From Haloimpatiens massiliensis (GTDB lineage: Bacteria > Bacillota > Clostridia > Clostridiales > Clostridiaceae): a DNA stretch of 64,000 bases. The notes beneath the pieces are model-generated. The model made no database searches and had not been told where the DNA came from. It saw only the letters and a program-made list of their open reading frames with translations. Position 1 is the stretch's first letter. Each line of letters starts with the position of its first letter. This document shows positions 45,739 through 55,983 of the stretch, piece after piece. The position numbers and the translations under genes were made by a program. The stretch covers positions 1,239,991 through 1,303,990 of the forward strand of contig NZ_LT854640.1 of NCBI RefSeq assembly GCF_900184255.1, in the 5' to 3' direction.

Positions 45739-47133
45739 TGTACCTCTTTTAACTACTCCATTTCTTGGTTTGTAGTAATCTTTATATAATAAATCCTTTG
45801 AAACTTGTTGTCCATTTTTATAAGTTATTTTATAAACATTCACTTTATATCCATTTTTAGCTGTTGTCTCTACAACTTCAGTTCCCTTTGGAAGTGTAGA
45901 GTCATTTACATAATTGGTACTTGAAGGTATAGTTTCATATACTTCGCTAACAAAATCGTATTTAACTTGGTTAAGACTTGAACTTGAATATACATTACAA
46001 ACTAATGTGTTTCCTTGAACATAACTCTCTAAATACACAGGATAATTTAAAGTATTTTTAAACTTGTAATCTAAACTTCCATAACTTACCGTAGCATCTA
46101 ATCCCTTAGGTACATAACTAGAAGGTAAAGTATGAGGTGTCCTTTGGGTAGAGCGTATATTAGCTCTCAAAACTGCATTATATAGTGTACTTGATACTTG
46201 GCACACTCCTCCACCTAAGCCACTTTCTACCTTGTTTCCTACTATTACTGGTGCAGCTTTATATCCTCTAGCAGCACTTCTCTCTCCTACTACTTCATTA
46301 AAACTAAAAGATTCCCCTGGCATTATAAGTTTCCCATTTATAGCTTTAGCAGATAATTTAATATTATAATTTCTATTTTCATTTGAAGCAGAAGTATTAA
46401 ATTTTGTAGTAAAATGTGATATCCTAGAATTTATACTTTTTAAACTTTCTGATTTAACTTTTGCATCTACCGTTTTAATTTCAGGTTTAATAATCGAATC
46501 CTTATCATCCACTTTTCCATTTATGCTACTATTGATATCATTCTTCAACTTCTCCTCATTTAAAACCTTACCATTTACACTTTCAGTAACATTAAAACTT
46601 ATATCCCCAACTTTTCTTATAGTTGCATCTTTAGCCTCACTATTTATCTCTTTTTTCATTTCATTTAGTAATACATCTATATATTTTCCATCATACTTAA
46701 ACTTTAAGGTATATCTTTGATTTTTAGAATTTTTTATTAATTTATATTTTTGTAAAATACCCATATTTCTAGTATATCCAAAAGCTTCATTTACAGTTTC
46801 AGAAATATTATATCTAGCATTTAATTGTGAATAATTAATCTTATATTCTTTATTAGGAGCCTTTATTAGTATATTCTTCTTTAAAACCTTATCTCCATAT
46901 TTTTCATTAATTAAAGTTATAGCTTGCTCCTTTGTTTTTCCAGAAACATCTATATTTTCTATTGATACACCTGGATATATAACATTATCGTACTTTTCAC
47001 AAACTGAATATATATGATGTCTTACTCCTAGCGCTCCAGCCACAACTATAATTATAAAAAATGATAATACTACTAATAATACTTTTGATTTATTGGGTTT
47101 ATTGTTTTTTTCACTCCTTTTACTTCTACTCAT
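45733..47133 (-). CDS. VanW family protein with PG-binding and G5-like parts
   Basis: 466 residues. One N-terminal membrane helix (about 17-39) anchors an outer part: a putative peptidoglycan-binding_4 region (~50-230), then the VanW domain (about 245-375) with AKAINGKLIMPGESFSFNEVVGERSAARGYKAAPVI and GGGVCQVSSTLYNAVL. The end (KGTEVVETTAKNGYKVNVYKI...KPRNGVVKRGTK) is like a G5 domain. Such proteins sit at the cell wall; the exact function is unknown, and the name does not imply vancomycin resistance. Confidence 0.88.
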   Translation of the reverse strand: MSRSKRSEKNNKPNKSKVLLVVLSFFIIIVVAGALGVRHHIYSVCEKYDNVIYPGVSIENIDVSGKTKEQAITLINEKYGDKVLKKNILIKAPNKEYKINYSQLNARYNISETVNEAFGYTRNMGILQKYKLIKNSKNQRYTLKFKYDGKYIDVLLNEMKKEINSEAKDATIRKVGDISFNVTESVNGKVLNEEKLKNDINSSINGKVDDKDSIIKPEIKTVDAKVKSESLKSINSRISHFTTKFNTSASNENRNYNIKLSAKAINGKLIMPGESFSFNEVVGERSAARGYKAAPVIVGNKVESGLGGGVCQVSSTLYNAVLRANIRSTQRTPHTLPSSYVPKGLDATVSYGSLDYKFKNTLNYPVYLESYVQGNTLVCNVYSSSSLNQVKYDFVSEVYETIPSSTNYVNDSTLPKGTEVVETTAKNGYKVNVYKITYKNGQQVSKDLLYKDYYKPRNGVVKRGTK

Positions 47134-47248
47134 ACTCTTTTTCCTTTCCCAAAATAATTTATTTTCCTTTTATTATAATAATAACATTTAGCTAATATAA
47201 AAAGTTACAAATATATTAAAAATAACATTTACTATCTTGGGATTTCAT

Positions 47249-48976
47249 CTAAAGTTTAAATTTTTTAATCTCCTCTTTTAAACTTTTTGACATAATATTT
47301 AATTCATCTACAGTACTTCGTACATTCTCTATAGAATCTGCTCTTCTCTCCACTACTGAATTTATTTTTTGAGAATTAGCGGCTGTTTCTTGAGTATTAC
47401 AAGAAAATTCCTCTACCACATTGGCCATCTCCATAGAAATTCGGGTTTGTTGTTCTATAGAATCAGCTATATTCTCAATACTTCCACTCATATTCTTTAT
47501 AGTATCATATATGTTATTAAATTCTTCACTAGTTAAATAGGATTTTTCAACTCCCACTTCCACTAACTTTAACTCTTTTTCCATGGCTTCTGATGCATTT
47601 TTAGTTTTTTGCTGAATATTCTTAACAAATGCCATTACATCACCAGATGCATTTTTACTTTCTTCTGCTAATTTTCTTACTTCATCTGCTACAACTGCAA
47701 AGCCTGTCCCATGTTCCCCAGCACGTGCAGCTTCTATAGCAGCATTTAAAGCTAATAAATTTGTTTGTTCTGCTATGGCATTTATTATAAGCACCATTTC
47801 ATTTATCTTTTCAGAATATTCCTCTAATTCTTCTATAGCTCTACAAGCTTCATTTGTAGTATTTTTTATATTATTCATTGATTTCACTACATCTTTTACA
47901 CTTTCAGCGCCTTGCTCTGCTAACTTTAATGCATTTTCTCCATCTTTAGCCACGCTCTCTGTATTTATAGCTACCTTCTGTGAATTGTTAGCTATTTCTT
48001 GAACACTTGATGCTGTTTCTTCTGCTGCACTAGCATTATTTTCCGTACTTACTGCCATTTCATTAACACCATTTACTATTTCTTCAAATCCTACATTTAT
48101 TTCTTCAATAGAAGCCTCTACATTGCCAGATACTTCTGTTAAACCTTCAGCACTACCCTTTATATTTAATATCAATCCTCTTAAGCTATCTCCTGCTGTA
48201 TTTAATGACTCTATAAGTTCTACAACTTCATCTTTATTTTCAGTTCTATTCATTATTTTCTCATTTAAGCCATTAGCCTTGTAAGTTAAATCTCCTATAG
48301 CTATTTTTTTAGCAAATTCTGAAGCCTCATTTATATTACATGTTAAATAACTTGATAACCTATAAGCTATATATATTACTAGTATTAGACAAAGTATACA
48401 TAACCCGTTAATTATACCTACTGTCTCTATAATACCTGTGCTTTTAAAATATTGAATTATAGACGCTTGTTTTATAGCTATAGCCCAAGCACCTATAATT
48501 TTTCCTTGCTGATCTTTTATAGGTTCTAAATGAGATAAATATTTTTCATCATTAATTCTTAATCTAGTATTTACACTGTTTCCTTGCTGAAAAACCTCTT
48601 CTTTTAGCTTATCTTTTTCATCTATGTACTTAATAGTATTATCCTTCGTATCAATACTAGTAGATATTATCTTATTTTCAGATAAAAATATCATGTCAAA
48701 TCCTAAATCCTTTTTTATTTTTGATACCATATCACTATTACTAATTTTTTTATCGCCTTTACAAAGCTCCTCATTATTTAAAGACCATTGGCCTGGATAA
48801 ACTTCATCTATTATACTTTTTCCAGTGATACTTGCCTTTTCTACTATTTGACTCAATACTTTTCCCGAAGCCTTAGTTCCAATATTAATAGTCATAACAC
48901 ATATAGGTACTAAAACCAATATTGCTACTAAAAAAAAACTTCTCATTATTTTTCTTTTTAAAGAAACTCTCCTCAT
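47249..48976 (-). CDS. Methyl-accepting chemotaxis protein
   Basis: 575 residues. Membrane helix at ~10-32, an outside sensor region of ~150 residues (single-Cache-like), second helix near 185-207, a HAMP-like linker, then the signalling coiled coil with the tip [43 protein letters not shown]. It senses a small molecule outside the cell and signals to CheA. The start at 48976 follows GGAGGTATGATT. The ligand is unknown; no che genes are in the window. Confidence 0.93.
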   Translation of the reverse strand: MRRVSLKRKIMRSFFLVAILVLVPICVMTINIGTKASGKVLSQIVEKASITGKSIIDEVYPGQWSLNNEELCKGDKKISNSDMVSKIKKDLGFDMIFLSENKIISTSIDTKDNTIKYIDEKDKLKEEVFQQGNSVNTRLRINDEKYLSHLEPIKDQQGKIIGAWAIAIKQASIIQYFKSTGIIETVGIINGLCILCLILVIYIAYRLSSYLTCNINEASEFAKKIAIGDLTYKANGLNEKIMNRTENKDEVVELIESLNTAGDSLRGLILNIKGSAEGLTEVSGNVEASIEEINVGFEEIVNGVNEMAVSTENNASAAEETASSVQEIANNSQKVAINTESVAKDGENALKLAEQGAESVKDVVKSMNNIKNTTNEACRAIEELEEYSEKINEMVLIINAIAEQTNLLALNAAIEAARAGEHGTGFAVVADEVRKLAEESKNASGDVMAFVKNIQQKTKNASEAMEKELKLVEVGVEKSYLTSEEFNNIYDTIKNMSGSIENIADSIEQQTRISMEMANVVEEFSCNTQETAANSQKINSVVERRADSIENVRSTVDELNIMSKSLKEEIKKFKL

Positions 48977-49081
48977 AATCATACCTCCAAATGCATACTA
49001 TTACATTTTTACATACTTTTACTATATATATTATATAACATTTACCATAAAAATAAAAATTTTTTATATAAGTAACCAGTA

Positions 49082-49109
49082 TTGAAATATTGTATTCATT
49101 TGATATAAT
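49082..49109 (+). promoter_or_regulatory. Promoter of the thi operon
   Basis: TTGAAA, 16 bases and an extended TGATATAAT, 25 bases before the riboswitch. Confidence 0.65.
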
Positions 49110-49135
49110 TATTGTTGAACACTAACTTAATATTA

Positions 49136-49219
49136 CTACGGGGGTGCTTAAAGCTGAGAAGAGCTATTGCTCTAACCCTTTGAACCTGATACCAGATAAT
49201 ACTGGCGGAGGTAAGTAGG
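49136..49219 (+). ncRNA. TPP riboswitch (THI element)
   Basis: TACGGGGGTGCTTAAAGCTGAGA, ACCCTTTGAACCTGAT, and CAGATAATACTGGCGGAGGTAAG match the conserved THI box parts in order. It binds thiamine pyrophosphate and lies upstream of thiD-thiM-thiE, which it would switch off through the terminators that follow. Confidence 0.96.
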
Positions 49220-49247
49220 TACATAACTTCTAAAGTTATTTTATGTT

Positions 49248-49275
49248 CTGCTTTTCTTTAAGCAGTTTTTTATTT
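49248..49275 (+). terminator. Riboswitch terminator
   Basis: CTGCTT-TTCTTT-AAGCAG with TTTTTT. The preceding ACATAACTT...AGTTATTTTATGT stretch could form the competing structure. Confidence 0.75.
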
Positions 49276-49299
49276 CAAATTTTAGAAATTATTCACTTT

Positions 49300-49333
49300 A
49301 AAGGTGTACCGTTATGGTATACCTTTTATTTTT
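49300..49333 (+). terminator. Second hairpin terminator before thiD
   Basis: AAAGGTGTACC pairs with GGTATACCTTT, followed by TATTTTTAT, about 20 bases before the thiD ribosome site. A tandem terminator behind a TPP riboswitch is uncommon. Confidence 0.65.
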
Positions 49334-49355
49334 ATAAAATTAGGAGGAATTCTAA

Positions 49356-50159
49356 ATGAAAAAAGTTTTAACTATTGCCGGTTCTGACAGCTGTGGTGGA
49401 GCAGGTATTCAAGCAGATTTAAAAACTATGAGTGCTTTAGGGGTTTATGGCATGAGCGTAATCACCGCTGTAACTTGTCAAAATACTAAGGGCGTATTTG
49501 ATGTACAAGAAATAAATAATAATATAGTACATTCTCAAATAAAATGTATATTTGATGATATTGAAGTGGATGCAGTGAAAATTGGCATGGTTTCCAATAG
49601 TGAAATCATAAAAACCATAAGAGAACTACTAATAGAATATAAAGCTAAAAACATAGTTGTAGATCCCGTTATGATATCCAAAAGTGGATATTTCCTACTT
49701 AAACCTGATGCAATAAACGAGCTTAAAAATTTAATTTCTATAGCTCATATAGTAACTCCAAATATTCCGGAAGCTGAAGCTTTAACTGGTTTTAAAATAG
49801 AAAATGAAGAACATATGAAAAAAGCAGCCTCTGAAATTTCAAAACTGGGTCCTAAGTGGGTACTTATAAAGGGCGGTCATAGATACAATGATGCAAACGA
49901 TATTTTATACACAGGAGAAAAATTTATAAAAATATCGGGAAAAAGAATCCAAACTAATAATACTCATGGTACAGGCTGCACTTTATCTTCTGCTATAGCA
50001 TCGCATCTAGCAAAAGGCTTAAATATTGAAGAATCTGTAATAGAGTCTAAAAATTATATCACAAAAGCTATAGAAAATTCCTTTTCCATTGGCCAAGGTG
50101 TAGGTCCTTTAGGCCATTTTGTTGAACTTTACAAACAATCTGGCGTGCGTTATGAATAA
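49356..50159 (+). CDS. thiD: Hydroxymethylpyrimidine / HMP-phosphate kinase
   Basis: 267 residues. It phosphorylates the pyrimidine half of thiamine. TIAGSDSCGGAGIQADLKTM at the N-terminus, VVDPVMISKSG, TPNIPEAEALTG, KGGH and NTHGTGCTLSSAIASHLAKG (anion hole and catalytic Cys region) are all present. First gene of the operon, with TAGGAGG upstream. The set (thiD, thiM, thiE) is a salvage pathway; no thiC or thiG lies here. Confidence 0.95.
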   Translation: MKKVLTIAGSDSCGGAGIQADLKTMSALGVYGMSVITAVTCQNTKGVFDVQEINNNIVHSQIKCIFDDIEVDAVKIGMVSNSEIIKTIRELLIEYKAKNIVVDPVMISKSGYFLLKPDAINELKNLISIAHIVTPNIPEAEALTGFKIENEEHMKKAASEISKLGPKWVLIKGGHRYNDANDILYTGEKFIKISGKRIQTNNTHGTGCTLSSAIASHLAKGLNIEESVIESKNYITKAIENSFSIGQGVGPLGHFVELYKQSGVRYE

Positions 50160-50232
50160 AAAACTACTTAGCTTTTTTTTAAAGTAGTGTAAAAAACTTT
50201 ACATTAACATCTAAAGAAAGGGGAATGAAAAA

Positions 50233-51030
50233 ATGAAAAATCATTTATTTAACGTTATATCAAAGGTTAGAAATACCACTCCATTAGTACATGCTATAAC
50301 AAATTACGTAACTATAAATGATTGTGCTAATATACTACTTGCTTTTGGCGCTTCTCCTGCCATGGTAGAAGCCTACGATGAAAGCTATGACTTTTCTAAA
50401 ATTTCATCTTGTCTATACTTAAACTTAGGAAGTCTACCAAAGGAACAAGAAATAGCCATGATTATGGCTGCAACTTCAGCAAAAAACAATAATGTACCTG
50501 TAGTATTAGATCCTGTAGCCTGTGGTGCTATTCCAAGGAAATTAGATGTTATTAATAAACTAATAGAATTAGGTAGAATAGACGTTATTAAAGGTAATGC
50601 AGGAGAAATAAAATTTTTATCTGGACTATCCTCTAAAACTAGAGGTGTAGATTCTATAGATGATGGCGAGGGATTAGTAGAAGCTTGTAAAACTTTAGCT
50701 AAAAAATATAATTGCATAATTGCCGCTACTGGCCAAATAGATGTAGTATCTGACGGTACTAAAACTGCATTAATAAAAAATGGAGTACAGTTATTCACTA
50801 AAATTACTGGTGCTGGCTGCATGCTAGGTGCTTTATGTGCAGGAGCTTGTGGTGCTGAAAATGATAAGTTCACTGCTGTATGTGCTGCCATAGCTTGGAT
50901 GAATATAGCAGGAGAAAAAGCATTTCATGAAACAAAGCTTCCTGCTTCCTTTAAAGTCAAGTTAATAGATTACATTTATGGCTTAACTGAACAAGAATTT
51001 AAAGATAACCTAGATATAAAATTACTATAG
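50233..51030 (+). CDS. thiM: Hydroxyethylthiazole kinase
   Basis: 265 residues. It phosphorylates the thiazole alcohol taken up from outside. PLVHAITNYVTINDCANILLAFGASPAM at the start, VLDPVACGA, IKGNAGEIKFLSG and TGAGCMLGALCA near the end are family marks. AAAGGGGAATGAAAAA precedes the ATG. 73 bases after thiD. Confidence 0.95.
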   Translation: MKNHLFNVISKVRNTTPLVHAITNYVTINDCANILLAFGASPAMVEAYDESYDFSKISSCLYLNLGSLPKEQEIAMIMAATSAKNNNVPVVLDPVACGAIPRKLDVINKLIELGRIDVIKGNAGEIKFLSGLSSKTRGVDSIDDGEGLVEACKTLAKKYNCIIAATGQIDVVSDGTKTALIKNGVQLFTKITGAGCMLGALCAGACGAENDKFTAVCAAIAWMNIAGEKAFHETKLPASFKVKLIDYIYGLTEQEFKDNLDIKLL

Positions 51031-51084
51031 TGGACTTGGAAATTTAGATTAAAAACAAAAATTTTACAACAGGGGGTATTAAAA

Positions 51085-51711
51085 TTGAGTATAGACTATA
51101 AAATTTATTTGGTTACGGATAGAAGATTTTTAAAGAATATATCTTTAAAAGAAGCCGTAGAAGAATCCATAAAGGGAGGAGCGAGTATAATACAAATTAG
51201 AGAAAAAGAAGCAACTACTAGAGAATTTTTCAATATAGCTAGTGAAATTCATGACATAACTAAATATTATAATGTACCTCTTATAATCAATGACAGAATA
51301 GATATAGCTCAAGCAATAAAAGCTGAAGGGGTTCATTTAGGCCAAGACGATATGCCTATAGAATATGCAAGAAAAATATTAGGAGAAGACATAATAATAG
51401 GTATATCCTGTGGCAATGTATATGAAGCTTTGGAAGCTCAAAACAAAGGAGCAAATTATTTAGGCCTTGGCGCTGTGTTTTCCACAAATACTAAAAAAGA
51501 TATAGATATACCTATAGGCTTAAATGGACTAAAAGAAATAACTTCAAAAATTCATATTCCTTCTGTAGCTATAGGTGGAGTCAATCACTCTAATGCAAAG
51601 TCAGTTATGGAAACTGGTGTAAGTGGTCTTTCTGTAATATCTTGCATTCTTGGAAGCAATAATATAAAAAAAGCTACTGAAGAACTTAAGAAAATTATGA
51701 CTTTGTCATAA
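51085..51711 (+). CDS. thiE: Thiamine-phosphate synthase
   Basis: 208 residues. It joins HMP pyrophosphate and thiazole phosphate to thiamine phosphate. YLVTDRRFL, GGASIIQIREKEATTREF, IINDRIDIAQAIKAEGVHLGQDDMP, and LGLGAVFSTNTKKD are the usual motifs. TTG start after AGGGGG. Last gene of the operon; a repeat-rich stretch follows. Confidence 0.95.
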   Translation: MSIDYKIYLVTDRRFLKNISLKEAVEESIKGGASIIQIREKEATTREFFNIASEIHDITKYYNVPLIINDRIDIAQAIKAEGVHLGQDDMPIEYARKILGEDIIIGISCGNVYEALEAQNKGANYLGLGAVFSTNTKKDIDIPIGLNGLKEITSKIHIPSVAIGGVNHSNAKSVMETGVSGLSVISCILGSNNIKKATEELKKIMTLS

Positions 51712-52050
51712 TTTTTAGTGGGCTAGTTGGCCAGTGGGCTAGAGGGCTAGTAAAGGATTATTTTCCTTCGCTATGGAAAATCTTTAATTTATAAAATAAA
51801 AATATAAAATTTGAAATTTACAGATAGGTAATAGGTAAGAGCTAAGAAGTAATAGTTGTGGTGAAAATCCAGCTTTGCTGAATTTTTTAAAGAAACTCTT
51901 ACCTTTTACCTATTGGTTCTTACTTCTTACTTTTTACTTCTTACCTTCTCCACTAGTAGGCCATCTCTCCCATAAGTAATGTACGTATAAACGGAAAAAT
52001 CTGTCTTTAAAGTATTAAAACAACTTTGTTGCTTCCTCTCCCGTCATACA
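51712..52050. repeat. Repeat-rich stretch with remnant of the composite palindrome
   Basis: No gene. It begins with small GGGCTAG direct repeats, then AAAGGATTATTTTCCTTCGC and ATCTTTAATTTATAAAATAA as in the middle part of the composite palindrome, and ends with GGAAAAATCTGTCTTTAAAG as in its right end. Between them a different palindrome built on GGTAATAGGTAAGAG / CTCTTACCTTTTACC is inserted. Confidence 0.7.
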
Positions 52051-52099
52051 GATTACCTTTTCTCCCAATAAGTGAGTTTCAAACAAGTTAGAATGATAC

Positions 52100-52290
52100 T
52101 TATCAACTCTGTTTTCTATAAACAAATATCCCTGCTACTCAAAATATGGTCAAATGTATCCATATTGAGATTTTTACTGCTTCAACGTACTCTGCCTTGC
52201 CTAAGCTACTACAGTTTGTATAGAACTCCACAGTCGTTAATTCCCCAAATAGCCTTGGGTACACATATAAGTGCTTGTTTAATTAAGCTA
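52100..52290 (-). ncRNA. Candidate omega-RNA / right end of the IS607-type element
   Basis: Read on the minus strand, the region just past tnpB has TTTGGGGAATTAACGACTGTGG and a TAGTAGCTTAGGCAAGGCAGAGTACG segment, the kind of structured tail that follows tnpB and serves as its guide RNA. Because tnpB is broken, it is probably a relic. Confidence 0.45.
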
Positions 52291-53420
52291 TCTTATATTC
52301 TTTAGCATTGGCTAAATTTATTGAAGCATTTAAATCTCTATCAATAGAAAGCCCACAACTGCATTTGTAAACTCTATCAGATAGTTTTAAATCTTTCTTA
52401 TATGCTCCACAACAGCTACACATTTTACTACTTGGATAAAATCTATCAACTATTCTTATCTCAATGCCATTTTGTTTAGCTTTTGAAATAAGTTTAATTC
52501 TAAATTCATAAAACTTTTGCCCAGCAATTGCCTTAGCTAAATGCCTATTCTTCATCATTCCACTTACATTTAAATCTTCAATAGTTATAAACAGAACTCT
52601 TAGCTTCAGATGGAGTTTTTACTCCATCTGAAGGTTAGAGATCGTTATCCAGTGACGTAGCTGCCGTTATCTCCCACTTTGTTAGAAGTGGGAGTGTTAC
52701 GGCAGGTAGTCATCGGATAAAACTTGGTTTTTGTTTTATTAACTCATTCACTGTTTTATTTATGTAATCAGTTCTTATATTTGTAAGTCTTTGATGAAGT
52801 TTTTGTACCTTGACTATTTGTTTTTGGATATTTTGACGAGTAGCTTCTCCTTTCTCTTTTTTATTTCTTAATTTTAAACTTTCATATTTCCTTGAAAGCT
52901 TTCTTTGCTCACGTTTTAGTTTCTTTTCTGCTTTTTGACTTACTGTACCACTTTTAACCATAGAGTTAACTGGAATGTATCCAAATTCTTTTAATCTAAC
53001 CCAACCTAAAGTTGGAACTTTAACTCTATGTCTTTCAATAGTCCAATCTGTTTTATTATTCTTTGGAAAGTAAGCTTTAACATCTTGATTTTTCTTTTTC
53101 TTAAATTTAGGAAAACTTGCTTTACCATCAAAAAACTTTTTAAAAGCTTTTTCTCCATTCATAATGGCTTGTTTAGTAGCTTTGGAAGACACTTCTTTAA
53201 TCCAAGCTTTGTCAGGATGATTAGGAATATATTTGTTATTAAGCCATTTAGAAAAATCCATACCACTAATAAATTTTTTCTCTTTTTCGTAAACTTTTTT
53301 ATTATGAGCAATATAAAAATTGTATATGAACCTACTTACACCAATAGTTTTATGAATTTTAGTTATCTGTTCTTCTGTTGGCTTAATTTCTATTTTGTAT
53401 GCTTTTTTCAACTTCTTCAT
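52283..53420 (-). pseudogene. tnpB: Broken tnpB (IS607/IS605-type)
   Basis: The N-terminal part (236 codons from 53420) and the C-terminal part (about 52283-52591) belong to one tnpB. Two lesions are visible. First, KSGTVSQKA runs straight into EKKLKREQRKLSRKYESL, so about 50-60 residues with the first RuvC Asp are missing (family knowledge). Second, after KPSFI a 125-bp palindromic sequence is inserted and the frame stops; beyond it TIEDLNVSGMMKNRHLAKAI resumes with the RuvC Glu, a zinc finger (CSCCGAYKK...CSC) and DRDLNAS. The gene cannot make an active nuclease. Confidence 0.9.
52592..52716. mobile_element. 125-bp palindromic insert in tnpB
   Basis: It contains CTTCAGATGGAG/CTCCATCTGAAG (52604-52633) and CTCCCACTT/AAGTGGGAG within CTGCCGTTA/GTTACGGCAG. 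These look like the hairpin ends of IS200/IS605 elements. TTTAT is present at both borders. It appears to be a non-autonomous palindrome-associated element inserted into the codon run for P-S-F-I-T. Confidence 0.75.
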
Positions 53421-53434
53421 CTTCCTTTATCTTT

Positions 53435-53593
53435 TTCTTATATTTTCTTTGTATTGCTCATAAGTATAATATCTCCTATTTGTTGGTGTTCTAAATGCTT
53501 TTAATATTCCTTAGTTATCCCTCTTTGTAATGTTCTAACTGATACATTAATTAATTCTGCAAATTCATTTGGTTTATAATTATTATTTTTCAA
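53435..53593 (-). pseudogene. tnpA: Remnant of IS607 serine recombinase (tnpA)
   Basis: From the TTG at 53593 the frame reads KPNEFAELINVSVRTLQR, the MerR-like helix-turn-helix of IS607 resolvases. After a one-base loss the next frame gives G-I-L-K-A-F-R-T-P-T-N-R-R-Y-Y-T-Y-E-Q-Y. The catalytic serine domain is absent and tnpB starts about 15 bases on. It fixes the element as IS607-type and shows a large internal deletion. Confidence 0.8.
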
Positions 53594-54106
53594 ATGTACT
53601 CACTTCCTTTTCATAAGTACATTTTACTATATTTAATTACTTTTATTTATATTTTAAATAACTAAAGATATCTCCTTCAGCAAATGAAGAGAACTTTCTA
53701 AGCTTTTATCCTTTGCTACATGTTCCTTAGTTAACATAAACTTATCTTCCCCTTTTTATTCTGATTATGAAATTAGCCTACTCTTTTAAGTATTACTATT
53801 TCTTTCATGTTCTACATTTCCACCATATTCTAAAATTTTTCATAATGTGGTACAGCAAAATTTTTCATTTAAATTATATCAATATATATTACAGTGCATT
53901 AGTATGCAATATTCTTAGTTTTAGGCATAATTACAATTTTATGCACCCATAAACTAAAATTGTACTTTCTTCTGAAACTCAAAAACTATAACATATGTAA
54001 TAAAACTTTGTACAACTAAAAAATAACTATTATATTAAGTTTGTCGTGTTATAATTTTAATTAAGATAATATCATTTAACTATAATAAAGAAAGCTGGTT
54101 ATAGAC
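53594..54106. other. AT-rich intergenic region
   Basis: About 500 bases between the broken IS and the membrane protein gene. I see no coding sequence, RNA motif or strong hairpin. TATAAT at about 54048 may be the -10 of the next gene. Confidence 0.35.
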
Positions 54107-55006
54107 ATGAGTGAAAAAAGAAATTTAGAGAGCATAAGAATTTTCTATGTATGGCTACTGATTACAAACATTGTTTGTAATATAGTTTTTTATTTAAATA
54201 TCAAAGGAATTAATATGGAAATGTTTGAAGTATTAAAGATAAGTGCCATCAATGGCTTTAGCTTTATGTCACTGTTATTTTTATCTGTAGTTATTATTTC
54301 TACTAAAAACCTTAATATCAACAAGGATATTCAAGAAAAAACTAATAATAAAATAAAACCTTTATATTTTATTAATGTGTTTTTTATAACATATATTTTA
54401 GTAGCTTGTTTTGTAATAAAAAATAGAGATATAATATTATCCTCTATAGTAATGGAAATAATATTTATAGGAATATTTATGTTAACTAAAAATATATTAA
54501 TGCTAGGCTTAAATAGTAGACAGCTTCAATGGAAAAAAGCCTGGGAAGTTCCTGAAAAAGAACCTAAAGAAAGTAGTATTCTATGGAGATTTAAGCCCTG
54601 GTTCACTCCTCATGTAAATGTTCCTTTTAAAAACAGATGGAAAGGCACCTCTAGGCTACTATATGATTTAGCCTTACTATATGCTATTTATATAACTAAA
54701 GCCCAATTAATTTCATTTATATTTGTATTTTTACTTTTACCTGATTTATTATCCTGGCTAGAAGGATTTTTAGGACTACAAACTTCATTAAGCGGAATAT
54801 GTACAGGCATAACTGAACATCATGGAAAATCTAGTAGCTCCATATATCATAAAGTCTATGTTACTGATTATGAAAAAGAAAGAGAAATAACCTTTATTGT
54901 AGATGGTCCTTTATTTATAGATGAAGGCTCAAATATCACCGTAATTCACGGAATATTTTCTAAAAGAGTATTGTATGTAGAAGGCCTACGGTTAAACATA
55001 AGATAA
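54107..55006 (+). CDS. Membrane protein of unknown function
   Basis: 299 residues. About four hydrophobic helices in the first 140 residues, then a Trp-rich soluble stretch (QLQWKKAWEVPEKEPKESSILWRFKPWFTPH), a further hydrophobic part at 185-215 and a ~80-residue tail with a small beta-type pattern (VDGPLFIDEGSNITVIHGIFSKRVLYVEGL). I do not recognise a family. The ribosome site is weak (GAAAGCTGG). The stop lies just before copy 2 of the composite palindrome. Confidence 0.7.
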   Translation: MSEKRNLESIRIFYVWLLITNIVCNIVFYLNIKGINMEMFEVLKISAINGFSFMSLLFLSVVIISTKNLNINKDIQEKTNNKIKPLYFINVFFITYILVACFVIKNRDIILSSIVMEIIFIGIFMLTKNILMLGLNSRQLQWKKAWEVPEKEPKESSILWRFKPWFTPHVNVPFKNRWKGTSRLLYDLALLYAIYITKAQLISFIFVFLLLPDLLSWLEGFLGLQTSLSGICTGITEHHGKSSSSIYHKVYVTDYEKEREITFIVDGPLFIDEGSNITVIHGIFSKRVLYVEGLRLNIR

Positions 55007-55023
55007 TTGTGACACAATACTTT

Positions 55024-55965
55024 GAAGAAAAATCTAATTTTAATTCCGTAATAAATGTGTAATTTGGGACTGTTCACGATACGCCAAGAACTTCTAAATG
55101 TCTCACAGTTAAAGCCCCTAAAGCTTTCAAACTCACTCGTTCCTCGTTCAAACATGAAAGCTTCTTAACGGGTCTTTAACTGTGAGACATAAGAAGTTCT
55201 AAGGCTAGTTCAATAGTCCCAAATTCCACATTTATTACTACATTAAAATCATATTTTTAGTTTAATATGTATGTGGTTTGAGAGGAGAAGCCTACTAAAG
55301 GATGATTTTCCTCCTCTTCGCTATAGAAAATCTTTAATTTATAAAAAAACGCTCATAATATTTTTTAGGCGTAGCCTTTCGTTTAATCTACAATATTATT
55401 TTTATTAATTGTGAGATAGAATTATTAACTTTGATTATATACTAATGAATAATTGATTATGAAAATACATTAATATGTAAGAGTTAATATATTTTGCCGT
55501 GAGGCATTGGTTTGTATAAATCTTAATCATTTCTATGTATTTAGGTTGGCTATCGCCAATAAAAGATTTTTAAAGCGCTAAAAGAAAAAGCTATAACTAT
55601 TCCATTTAATGAAATAGTTATAGCTTTTTTGCTATCCCATTTATTTAATTAAAGATTTTCCGTAACATAGTGGAGGAAAATCCTCCTTCAGTAGGCTGTC
55701 TCCCCCATAAGTAATGTACGTATGAACCGAAAAATCTGTCTTTAAGGTAACAATAAATATATTTTTTTAGACTATTGAGCTAGCCTTAGAAATTCTTTGT
55801 TTTCAAATATCAATACCCGTTAAGAAGCTTTCATGTTTGAGCGCCGTTAGAAGCGAGTTTGAAAGCTTTAGGGTATTGATATTTGAAGACATTAGAATTT
55901 CTTGGCGTATTGCGAGCAGTCTTAAAAAATATATTTATTGTGGACTTAAAGACAGATTTTTCTTA
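55024..55965. repeat. Three-hairpin composite palindrome, copy 2
   Basis: About 940 bases, same order as copy 1: left hairpin ~55024-55260, middle ~55297-55688, right ~55724-55965. The arms match copy 1 closely. The middle part is longer because of extra AT-rich sequence and an AAAAGCTATAACTATT hairpin (55590-55630). Two short reading frames (55837-56022 and 54946-55155) lie in the arms and are probably not genes. Confidence 0.85.
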
Positions 55966-55983
55966 TGGCACTTGCTTCGTAAT

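Noticed and set aside
45733..47133. Vancomycin resistance locus
   Set aside because: VanW-domain proteins are widespread; no vanH/A/X or two-component genes are present.
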